64,000 nucleotides of DNA from Syngnathus acus (lineage: Eukaryota; Chordata; Actinopteri; Syngnathiformes; Syngnathidae). Made by a program: the position numbers and the translations under genes. The DNA is taken from positions 1,878,001-1,942,000 of the forward strand of contig NC_051087.1 in NCBI RefSeq assembly GCF_901709675.1, given 5' to 3'. The notes under the pieces are model-generated. The model was not told where the DNA came from. It worked only from the letters and a program-made list of their open reading frames with translations, and ran no database searches. Positions 40,732 to 52,700 of the stretch are shown piece after piece; the stretch's first letter is position 1; each line of letters begins with the position of its first letter.

Positions 40732-43700
40732 CGTTTCTGAGTGAGAGTCCAGACTAATAACAGAGTTGTGTGGTTTCCCCCTGCAGCAGGCGGCCAGCTT
40801 CCAGCTAGCGCTAGCTTGCCATCTGTCCCCCCGCTCTCCCCTGTGACCCAGCACACAGCCCCCAATATGAGGTGATTCATCTTTTTTTTTTTTTCTTTTA
40901 ACCAGCCTTTACACTCACACATTCATGTACATACCTTTTGTATTGATTCAAGTGGTCCCCGTTTAAAAAAAAAAACATGACCTTGACCTGGAGTTGCCTG
41001 ACTTCTTGCGCACGGTGTCTTCTCCATGATTATTTTCTAGCATCTCTGAGCGTCTGGAACATGCCCTGGAGAAGGCCGCCCCGCTCCTCAGGGAGATCTT
41101 TGTGGACTTTGCACCGTTCCTCTCCCGGACCCTGTTGGGCAGTCACGGACAGGAGCTCCTCATCGAGGGCACCAGTGAGGAACTTATCTGACTTTAAGGC
41201 ATTCGGGTCAAATGCGAACCCCCCAAATATGAGCTTGTGGGATTTTGTTTTATTTGTTGAAAGATAGTTCCATTCTTCATTTTTTCCCAACCGTTGAGGT
41301 TTCGGTAAAGACACCTTCGATCTCGTCCCTCCTTGCGTGATGAGCCGGTAGCAGCGCTTGAAGGTTTCCAGGGGCCCGGGTCAGAGGCCAGGCCCCTAAT
41401 AGCGGTGTTTGGGATGTCTGCTGCCACCAAACAAAATGGAAAGTTGATTGATAGTTGCGGTGGGGGAGGGGGGGGTGGTTCACTATGTAGCAGGGGGAGG
41501 TGTGTGTTTGTACATATCCATGTCCCATCTTTTTGGTCTGGGCGGCCGGACACTCCTTGATCTCTTCAAATGTCCCCACGGTTGGGCATTAGGGATCAAT
41601 AGGGGACATATGTCGGACCTGTAATACAAAGCTCAAATATGTATTAGTTTACATTCGCAGCATGTCAGCTCATTAGTCATATCGATGCTTGCCGGAACCA
41701 CACCCGTTTTTTTTTTTTTTTTGTAACAGCCACTCTGTTTCGGTGTTTCCCCCCCAACCCCCCCCCCCCCCTCCCAGGCCTGGTGTGCATAAAGTCCAGC
41801 AGCTCAGTGGTGGAGCTCGTCATGCTGCTGTGTTCACAGGCAAGTCTCATCTTTATCTCCTCTCTCAGATGCCCTTTGCAGTAGTTTTGATTTATCAGCC
41901 TCACCTCGAGTCCACGAAATCCACAACAACAACAGAGTCGGGACTCTGAGTACATCCGCTCACTTATCTCTCCATTCCTGCTCCGGTCCCCCCCCCCCCC
42001 CCCCAACGAGGACCGAGAAACCGGATCGAAGGCACCTCTGATCGCTGATATCGGCCGCACGGGTCAAGGGTGGGCGACCCGCTCGACTCCCCTTTGACCT
42101 CGGCCCCGAAGCGCCGAGGCGGGATGATGTCGATTTGATAGTGCTTTGCATTGATTGGCCCTTTGTCTCCCGGGCGCTGGCGTTGCCAAGTTTATTTAGC
42201 GTGCCGCCACATTCATGAATACTAATTCCGGGATCATAAGCAGCCACGGGCGGATCGATGACGGCCGCTGTCGATAGCGTCATTGCGGGATAGCCGATTA
42301 GCATCACGCCGCTCCTATACTGCTGTCAATCTGAATCCAATATGGCTGTTGTGACCATTCGCTGCAATACTTGGAATATAAAACGATCTGAACTGAAAAA
42401 ACTGATATATCGCTGAGGATTACATTTATTTATTTAAGGGAATAGTGTATTTATATTCAAGCCACAAGGATCGCTGATAAAAACCTGATAGTTTTTCTCA
42501 ATTTACTGCACAGTGATACAAAAAAAAAAAAAAAAAATCCCACATCTGATTAATGGCACATCACTGGAAACCACGCTTTCCTTTTTTATTTTATCAGCTT
42601 TAATTTGCCAAATAAATAGTAGCTGCCATCTGGCCGTATGCGCGTCTCCCGCTTTTTAACCCCTTCCCGCGCCGTCGGCCTCCGTCTTAACGGCGGAGAG
42701 TACGGCGAGATAGAGGCGAGAATGACAGGCTCTAATGCCGCTATTTGTCATATCTGTCAGAGTGTTGTTTAATGCTAATCTAATCAAAGGCCGAATCTCT
42801 GTGATTGTTCCAGCCAGGCCCGACTGCTTCCAACACTCCACCCCCCCCCTTTTTTTTTTTTGGTCTGGCTATGCTCCTTTTGCGCCGAGCCATTCCCACC
42901 TAATCTACACACACACGCACACACACACTTTTCTAGGGAATCACTGGGATTGGCTCGCACAGTGTTGATTGCTTCCATAAATCATCTGGGCCAAATTCTT
43001 TCACAGCTAATGCAAATGTAATTTTATTGTGAGCAAGAAAAAGGCGAACGCAGGGACAGACTTTCCTCCGGGCTAAATTACTGCATGTAATCATTTGCGC
43101 GTGTTTGTTCTCTTGTGTGTGATTGATGATGTCATTTAGCCGGCCCCTCCCCGCCAGAGCGCAGGAAGTGCCCGCTCCTCCCACAGGAAGCGCCCGGGCG
43201 GCCATCTTGAGCGAACAGGAGAGGGGGGGGTTGATGTTTATGATTGATTCCCAAGCCCACCTCATCGTCGATGCGATCGCACTCTTTCTGTGTGAAATTT
43301 TAATTAATTTCCCGCACGTCGAGATGGAGTGGAGCCGGGGTGAAGGGTCGGGAGGCGAGGGACTCCAGAGCAGTTTTTAATCAGGGACCCCCGAGAGGCC
43401 GCCGCATCATGGCACTATTGAGGAGGCGATGGTAAACCGCTCTTTGATGGCCGACTCTTTTCTGAGCAGCAACAACGGCCTTTCCAATTAAAGGCCCATT
43501 TTGAGCGGACATTAACTGTTGATATTGATTCCCCGCATACGATGGCCCTCCATCCAAAATGGCCGACTTGACTTCCTCCCAATCTTTGTCAGATTTAAAT
43601 CCGACTCGCTCTCTTTCTTTAAAGCCTCAAATGAATAAATAACGTTTCAGGCACCAAGGATGGCGCTCTTCCCCCTCGGTCCGGCGCCGATATGAGAAAT

Positions 43701-46700
43701 CGTCTCACGGGTTGCCGTACCGGTCGAGCAGCGTGTGCGCAGAGGCCCATAAATCTCCCCAGTAGCTGCGTTTGTGTCCTGTAGATCAGCCGTTATTGTC
43801 CGGACCTCTGTCAGCTCATCCATCCTTCCACCATTTATCAGAAATGCGTTCGAGACATGAGTGGCAAGGAAGGAAGGAAGGAAGTAATAGGGAAGGAAAC
43901 GTAGCGCAGGGCCACTTGACTCGGCCATCCATCCTAAATCTAAAAAGGACCGAAAGAACTATAAATAACCTACAATTAGCGGTGACCGTAATTCTCCAGT
44001 AATCCACTTAGGGCACATGATCATTTGTTCCCAGTGGCTCCGGTCAGCGTTAACCCGTTTAACAGATGGGCAGCGCTCGGGTCGGCCTGCGGGGAGACAG
44101 ACGTTGACTTCCCCAAACACTTGGCTCCTCCTGACCCTTTCACCCGTTGACCTCCAGGTTAGCGACCAGAAAGAAGTTCACAGCCTCGGTCCACTCGGCC
44201 GTCCCAAAACCAGGAAGCGCTTGCCAACTTTGAGGGCAAGAAAATCCCGAGTCGGCGAAAAGCAGCCTAGTCGACGTGAAGCATTCCTTCACGAAATGTA
44301 GCAAATGTGAATTATTAGAAAATGGACAAACCTGGCCTATCAAAAAAAAAGGCACAAAAAAAAAAAATCTAAATGATTCTTGTAAATTTTCTTATGACGT
44401 CTTACTTGCAAGTCTAAGTTGTTTCAAGTGGAACGCGGCCTCCGAATAGCAATAAATCAAGTTCGGCGGTCATATTTCCTCCGAGCGGGGCTTTGATGGA
44501 TCAGTCGCAGACCACGTTGCGCCGACCGCTCGGGGAGCCCGGGCGGAGAGGTGAGAGAAGTGGCGAGGAATGCGCTGAATTCGGGGGACAAAAATACTTT
44601 TCGGCCCATCATTTTCCCCTCCGTCTGTCAGAAGGCGCACCCCGCCGTGCGCTCAAGCGGCCGAGCGAAAAGTTCAAGCCCGGTGCGAGTCAAAGTGTTA
44701 TTCTTGCACCCCCCCCCTCCCTCACGGTCGTGCCACGCGGCGCTGCGTACCCCCCCCGCCGTCATTCTCCACTTCAGAGGGTCACGTCGTGGAAAAGCGA
44801 GATGCAGAGAAAACACACTAACACCAACTGGCACTTAATTCTGCCAGATATGCGGGCGGCGGGGGGGGGGGGAAGGGGGGGCGGGCTTCCTGGCAGGAAG
44901 GCAAGTCGAGAATCAGATGAGAGAGTCCTTCAAGGGGACGGACGGATGGACAGATGGACGCGTGACGGAAAATGTAACTTAATCAAAGCTTGTGCGACAG
45001 ATGCACTTTTCCATTGTTGCTAATTGTTTTGCTCACAGGTTTTGCAAAATAGTCGCAAGCTTTTTTGCAAGCAGTCGTCAGACGTGTCGCCAAAGTTCAT
45101 TTTTATTCACCCATGCTGGAAGCACCTGCAAATCGTTTTGAAAAAGCACGTCTCCTCGAAAGCTTTTAATTCGACTCGCCTTTGTTGTTCCGACGAGCGC
45201 GCTGTGAAATTGCGTTTCGGTCGAGCGACGTGCCTCGACGAGCCGGCCCGTCCGCCTCTGAGTGATGTTTTCTTACCTGGCGGGTCGCCTGGGCCCAAGA
45301 CCTTGGAATCTTTTCTTATGTTCATCCCCCGCTGCTGGGCCGAGCGCCCCGCTGGTAAAAAACGTGTTCGGGAGCCTTCGGATAAGACGGAGACGCAAAG
45401 GCTCGTTAACATCTCGGCCGTGATTGATAGTTCAAAAAGGAGAGTTCACTCTTGTCACTCCCCAGCGCCGGCCGGGGCCTCAAAAGTTGTCGCACCCTGG
45501 ACGGCTATTACGCCTTTTAGTGAGCGTCGGGTCCCCTCCTTTGAAAGGGTTCTGGACCAAACATGAGGAAACAATTACCGCGAAGCAAATGTTTCACCCT
45601 TGAACTTTGCCTCGCACCTTTCGTCACCGCTTTATTGGGACATTTACAGTTTAGCTTTCGTACGTAGCTAACGTCAACGTTGAGCTCATCAAATATCGGT
45701 TGTGTTTTATCGTCATTAAAACGCAGTCAAATCTTTACCCTGTGTCAAAATCAAAGATACAAAATGTGAAGATTGTTTTATTAGTTAATGCCTTCCTTCC
45801 TTCCTTGCTTCCCCCTTCCTTGTTTCCTTGCTTCAACTCTCCCTTGTTTCCTTCCTTCCTTGCTTCCCCCCTTCCTTGTTTCCTTCCTTCATTCCTTCCT
45901 CGGCCTTGCAAATACGCAAGTACTTGTGATTATGAGCAATGCCACCAAACAGCACAAATGACTTGTTGTTTTGGGGCAGCAAAGACATGATTTCTTTTTT
46001 TTTTTTTTTTTTCCTCCGATCTTGATTTTGAAAGCCGCGCTCGCTCTGCTCTGGAGGCCTGCTTTTCCTCAGCCTCGGCGGCGGTATATTTGGATGTTGA
46101 TTATGGATAATCAGCTGTAATGACGGAAGTGCGTGGCATGTGTGCTTAGACTCAACGTCGTGGCCGCGGAACACACAACAAGCCGAGCGCCGTTCAGTTT
46201 TTCGGCTCGCTTCAGCCACGTCGCCAAATTTCCCCGCGGCGTCCAATCGGGATCAAGGGGGCGGCCCACGCTCTCGACCCTATCGTCTGTCGGCAGGTCG
46301 GGTTAAAGGTGAGAGTTCACAAATGGCTGCTTGTATCCTCTCATCAGGGGCACTGGTGGTCATACCCGCCCCCCCACCAATTGAAGCCATAAAAGCCGCC
46401 GGACAGACAAAAATCCAATATTCCATCAGCGAGCTGGCTCCTCAGATCGGGGTCATCGCTTTTTTAATTCCACTAGAGTAGCCACCTCGTAGCCAGTAAT
46501 GACACCATTAGTCTTGTGTCCCCCAAATGCCGATGGCGTTGGTCAAAGCTCGTTTTCGAGTCTAGCGAACGGACGCTTTGTTGTGCTTTATTCTGCTCGC
46601 TACTAACTAGTGGCCGCATGCAGTTAACTAGTCCAGTTTGCAGCCAGTGAGTGAATTTGCCATAAATGTTCAAATTAAATTTTTTATTTTTTTTTAACAA

Positions 46701-49700
46701 AACGTGACCTTAAAAAAAATCACATTTGTCAGCTCTCAAGCGCAGAAGTTTGAAAACTCCGAGCGACTTTTCCCATAATACGTCTCCGTGTTGTACAGTA
46801 GGATTGAGTCGAAAGCATTTTCCCCGAACCGGACCTGTTTAACATTTAATCGAGGACGCCATTCCGCTTTGGCAGTCGTTCCGATCCAGCCCCGGTGTTT
46901 TTTATTAAGGTGGGCGCATTGTTTAGGGTAGACGCGCGCGTGTACTTCATCCGTCGCCAAATTCCGTTGACGCAATGACATCACTTGGCCCGGCCCAAAG
47001 CCAGCCGCAGTTTTTGTACCAAACGTCTGCCGAGTGTTTACAAGAAATCTCAGAAGGAAATGTAACGTTTGCTCCTCTAGAGACTCTATTTATGGCCTGA
47101 CTTCCTGTGGTGTTTATTTGAAATCCGGCTTGCTGAGGGAGAACCCGGCCCGGCCCGGCCCGGTCTGGAATATCCCCACGGCCGCAGCCAACCTAGTTTA
47201 ACGCCCTTCAACCTTTGAGGCCGCCGAGACTTCTTTTCTTGCCGGGCCTCTTATTCCCCGATGCACCCGTTTTGTTTGGAGCGCACGGTAAACACGGTCA
47301 ATGCCAATCGGATCCTTCAGGACAAAAAGCAGCTCTGAGTTTGAGGTTAAGTGCGGCGGGTGTTGTCGGCCGCACGAGTGACGGCGCGCAGGCCGTTTTG
47401 CGCCCGATTGATTGGCCGTGATGGCTTCGGCTCGCACGCGTTTCTTCACAAATCAGCACGAAAGGCGTCGGGGTTTATACGGGGAGGTTTTGTAAATGGA
47501 TCTTTCCTTCCGACCCCCCCCCTCGTCCCCGCGGACTTCTTAGGTTTACCGAAGGGCCGCTCGGTCCAAAGAAACGGTTTCCTCTGTTAGCTAGCGACAT
47601 GATGACAGCAGAGTTGATGCAAGAATGCAAGATGTCTGCCAATTTGGTTTAAGGCGGCCATTTTATTTTTGGGGTCCAATTGCGGTGACATTTTAACCAC
47701 ATGTACTAGATAGCTGACTAAAGCTAAATTTAAGCTAAATTTAATTGTCATTCAAATTTATTCTCAAGAAATTATGCTATGCCTTCATTGGAAGTCCGCC
47801 ATTTTGTTTTGACGCAGACATTTTGCGGTAATTTTGCCAGGAGTTCAAACCTTTACCAAAAATGCTTTCTGATCACTGCTTTGAGGGAAAAATAAGCGGA
47901 TCCTCAGAAGTCCTGTCTTTATGTCTCGACAGTTGAAAGACTTCAGAAACAAGTCTATGCAGTTAACAGAATGACCTTCAGAGTCCAATAAAATGTCCCG
48001 TCAAAACACGGCTCATTTGTATTAAGTGATGTGGAATATGTAGTGCAGCCGCTTGGAGGGGCACGTCTTTTTTTTTCTTCAAAAGTAGTTGAGTCGTTAA
48101 CTCTTTCACATGAGGTTTTTCATGCATACTTCTCCAACTCCCTGGAGAGGAAGTGAGGGAAAAGAGGAGGGGGAAAAAAAAAAAGCCAGGCCGGCTTCAG
48201 ACCGGCCCCCTGTAACCTTGTTGCTTTATTATTCTTTTGACGCTCGCGTCGAAAGGTGTTGAAATGTTGGAACAGAACATGAGAGTCACGCCGACCGCCT
48301 CAGCCCCCCCCATCCCTCGTCTCACCGTCCCCCGATGGCGGGTCTGGGGTTGTTTGGACTGACACCTCCAAAGCAAAACGCCGGTCAAAGAGACGAGGGA
48401 ATTTGTATGTTGTTTTGAATGATGGATGCACTTTGAGCTCGGCTCTTTCAATCTTGCCCATTACTTCTCACGCCAACGTAACATGTTAGCGTTTCCATCT
48501 CATCCAATGTTTCAGCAGTGGATGATTTCAGCATAACCTCTTTTACGTATTTTGGCTTTACTGAATACCATCCAAAGGAATAATGTTGACTTTTTTTTAT
48601 GCTGTGCTTGCAGGAATGGCAAAACTCCATCCAGAAGAACGCCGGACTGGCCTTTATCGAGCTGGTCAACGAAGGCAGGTAAGGAATCAGAAACAAAGAA
48701 ATATCTTCTAAGGTCAAAATGTATTATTATTATACAAAGAAATATCTTCTAGGGTCAAAATGTAATATAATATATTTATAATTATTATATATTATGACAA
48801 TTATTTATATGATTATATACAATATATTAATGATATATATATATAATTTATACAATTATTAAATGTAATTATATAAATATATTATATATTAAATAATTAT
48901 TATTTTATACATATAATAATATCTAATTATAATATGGAAAATTCATGCTTGATGAACTGAGACTCTTTGAGTAGAAGTATTGAAGAAAAAAAAAAACCTT
49001 AAACACTGTTAAAAAGTTGATTTCTTCCCTGAGAAGCGGCGAAATGTGTTGCGTGTGCTCGCATCACGGTGGTTATTGATAGCGGGCCGGGTCAGGGCCA
49101 AAGAGGCTGCCGTGGCCCCAGCGCCTCCGCTCCCCTGCTGCCCTGCGCTGAAACAGCAGGCTTGGGTTACAGTCGGACCCCCGCCCGCCCGCCCGCCTCC
49201 CTCCAACCCCCGTGCCGTCCCTCCTCTCCGGCCCTTCGTCTGTTATTGTTCCACTTTGCACACCGCTGACCTCTCGGGTCCACGCGGCCAGGTTTTTTTT
49301 TTCTTTTCCTCGCCCACAACATGCGTGTTTGATTAGCAGAGATAAGCGCCGATAGGGCGGGACACTCGCCGCCCTTCCTGTCGGACGCATCTCATTAACA
49401 AATCAATTATCGCCCGCACCCCGGGATGCCGACGTCTCACTCTCAACGTGCAAATTCGATTTTCTGCCCATTTTCTGCGCTTATATTCACCCCTCGTTTT
49501 ACGGCTGTTGCACGGCTGTTTCCAGTACCTTCTAAATGTTCCTCTCGCTGCAGGCTGCTGAGTCACACCATGAAGGACCACCTGGTCCGCGTGGCCAACG
49601 AAGCCGAGTTCATCCTCAGCAGGCAGAGGGCCGAGGACATCCACAAACATGCCGATTTCGAGGTAAGACTGGAGATTACGAAATACTAACGCGCTGTGAT

Positions 49701-52700
49701 TTATACGCGGACACACAAATATATGACAGTATCTAGTTTGTTTATTTTGACTTAGCATTTTTAGCTTAGCATAAGTGTTGCCTGAGCAGTAAGTCAAGTT
49801 TATTTTGACTTAGTATTTTGACTTAGCATAAGTGTTGACGTAGCATTTTTTTGGGAACTTTGGAATCTGATGAAACACTTCAAACAAGGAAACCATGACT
49901 CTAATGTCCAGTTGAGGAAACGGGCCTGACACTTCATATCTTTCTGCTGTGCGAAAAAAACACCAGCCGTGAAAAGCAAGAAGAACTCGGCATCTCCGAG
50001 GAGCTGACTCGGCGTGGCCCGTCAAGTCGGGTCCGTCCCAAACAAGCTGGTGGCGGACGGGCGCATGTTGCTAAGCAAACATTGCGCTAATGTGGCGTAG
50101 CCGTCACACCCCCGTCCGCTAAAGCACAAACGTGGCCATTCACCGGGAACTCTTTCCCAACCCGCTCCACCTTTCTTCCATCCCCGCCCTCTGCTTTCTA
50201 GATCTGCTCGCAATCATTTCCTGTACTGTCCATTATCCTCCCGCCGGCGGTGTATTTTAGCCCCGCGACAGGAATACGGCGTCCTCGCCTTTCCTCTGGA
50301 CCCGGCCTGCCGTTAAAAGCTGCAGACAGACCTGAGAGGTTCTAGCCTGGAGGGTTGACTGCAGGCCTTGGCACCACCCAACACTGTCAAATCTGAAAGT
50401 TATTTCTCGCTCCATGGTCATTTTCCCCTCATACGTTCCCATTTAATAGTTTTTTTTATTTATTTTTTTTAAATGCTGTTATTGGCACTTTTTTAAATTC
50501 CACTTAATGACCTGGAGGCCGGTTGTAGTCCACACGTGTTCAGGTATTAAAAGTAGGTCAAACGTTGACTGCTTTTTGAGCTAAGACGAAAAGCAGGCAG
50601 TCCATACGGGACTAGATGGTTTGTGCAGCTAGCATGATAGACAAAGACTTGCTAGCCATTGTTTGTTTCTGTCCTCCAGGGTTGCTTATGATTTCCAGCC
50701 AAGCTGCACTATCAGCCGCACGCACCGGTCCCATCATAATGACGAGTAATAGAAAGCCGTAACTTGTCTTTAATTGACAGCGCCTGTTGTCCATTCCTAA
50801 AACTATTTTTTTTTTTTTTTTACAATTGAACTCCCCACCCCACCCTAAATGCGGGTTGCTCCTCAGTGACCCCCGACAAGAAGTGAGAGCCCCTGATAAG
50901 TCGCGCTCTGATATTACGCTATTGATTTTTTGCAAGCTCTGTTTCAGCCTGATGGAGTCCACGCTATAATAAAAATAACGGAGCAATGAAACATGCCCCG
51001 CACACCTCCCTGCCCAGCTGGAGGTGTTTGGAATTTTTTTTTCTTCTGATCCCCTTGTGCTTCTGAGACAAAACACATCTTAGTTCTTCTCGTGAACTCT
51101 GTGACACGTCGCGTGGAACTCCGCGGGACGGAACCGGAGTAATCCTCAAAGCAGGGACTTGAGTTATTACCAAGCTCTCAAAGCGAACTAGCGATGAAGA
51201 TAACTTGACACGGGGGCCGGTGAGGTGGGGAAATCCAATTACCTTTTAAGGTTCTTTATCTAATAGGATCCTTAATGTGAAGGGAATCTGCAGATCGCAA
51301 CACAACAAATGATAGACGGCGATATCTCGCCGGGGAACCGGAAAAGAGGGAGGAAGGGGTTGGAGAGATAGGAAAACAGAACAACGGGGGGGGGATCGAA
51401 GTCTCTCTTTTTATGGGGCTGTTCATTAGGGATGAAATGTGGTGCTCTCAAGGCCACAAGGGCAGATAAGAAGGTCCAGATAGGGAAGCGTGAGCAAGAC
51501 CCGTGTCATTTCGATTCTTTCTCATCCTTTTTTTTTTTTTTTCCCCTTCACTTTTTTTTTTTTCTTTTACACTCCCTGGATTTATCCTCCCGCTGTGAGA
51601 TGGAGTAATTGAATCGGCGCTCGGAGAGATACAATGAGAGCCAGACGATAGCACGCTAATTAATGTTTGCCGTCATTGTCCGCCCTCCGCTGAGCTTGTA
51701 AAATGAGCCCGGCCCTCCCGCCACAAATTAACGACATTAACATTGAGCTGATGATTCTTGCGGCGTATTATTCCGCTGCTGCTAAAAGCATCAAAGAAAA
51801 TTTTTTTCTATTTAAAATTCATTTAATTTTAAAACTCAGAGATTTCCTAAACTTAATTAAGATTTTTTTACCCGCAAATATTAACTACAGAAATAATGGC
51901 ATAAATTAAGCAAATGTGCAAGAAAAAATAAATAAAAATAAATAAATATATTTGCAAGTAAAATACCAAATGTGAAAAAAAAAAAAGGAAAATAAACTGC
52001 CACCGACTGAGCGCAAGATGTAACGTACAAACTTTGACGCCGTTAAAAAAAAGAAAACCAAAATCTCATGTCCAGACACCACAAAGCTAGTTTAGCAGTG
52101 GCCATTGAAGTGCAATATTGTTCTTAACACTAAACGCCGACTTTATAGTCAATTCATTTCCCAAAATAGCGCTTTTAGCCGTCTCTTTTGCGCTGAGCGA
52201 GCATTTCCCGGCAGACTGCATCAGCCGAAGACCGTCGGGGGAACACAACTGTCTCCATCCCGCTGTCTTGTCAGCGTAATGAAGTCTCCCGGTACCTCCT
52301 CTGCCGCTTCTTTCATTGGGCAAGTCCGACTGAAAGATCAAACGGCGCTTTTGCCAACACATAGAAACATCCAAATTAAATTGGAAGAGGGCAATTCTCA
52401 AATATGAGCCAATTGTATTCGTTTGCCTGACAACCAAACTGCTCTTTTTTTTTTTTTTTTTTTGCCATGATAGACAGGTCCACCCGCTTCGATGTCAGGA
52501 ATGTAAACCGTTCTTGTTTCTATTTTCTAACTTTTCAGGTCACCTTGTCGCCATAAGCGTCACACACAGCATGCGAATGAAGAGGGAGCGCCAGTTCTCC
52601 CTCTCATCATTATCCAAATGCTGCACTTGTCACACGACGCCTCCTTCTCCTCCTCTCGCTGGGTTGGGAGGGTTAACCGGCATAATTGGCAGGAGAACAC

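Larger units (their letters stand above)
41840..48613 (+). other. lrba: lrba intron 33
   Basis: A 6.8-kb intron starting at a GC donor. It holds C-runs at about 41990-42004, candidate regulatory blocks at 42130-42310, 42540-42830 and 43380-43560, a (GGAA)n run at 43867-43884, a degenerate (CCTT)n tract at 45790-45902, a CCCGG-unit run at 47144-47163, and one copy of the GCCATTTTGTTTTG repeat at 47798-47824. Open frames up to 180 aa here have no recognisable domain and overlap each other on both strands, so I treat them as chance. Confidence 0.55.

Noticed and set aside
44493-45566. Open frames of 176 and 180 aa in lrba intron 33
   Set aside because: Low-complexity, Arg/Pro-rich translations without similarity to any family I know; the intron is continuous across them.
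49333-49797. 154-aa minus-strand frame over lrba exon 35
   Set aside because: It is the antisense shadow of a confirmed lrba exon.
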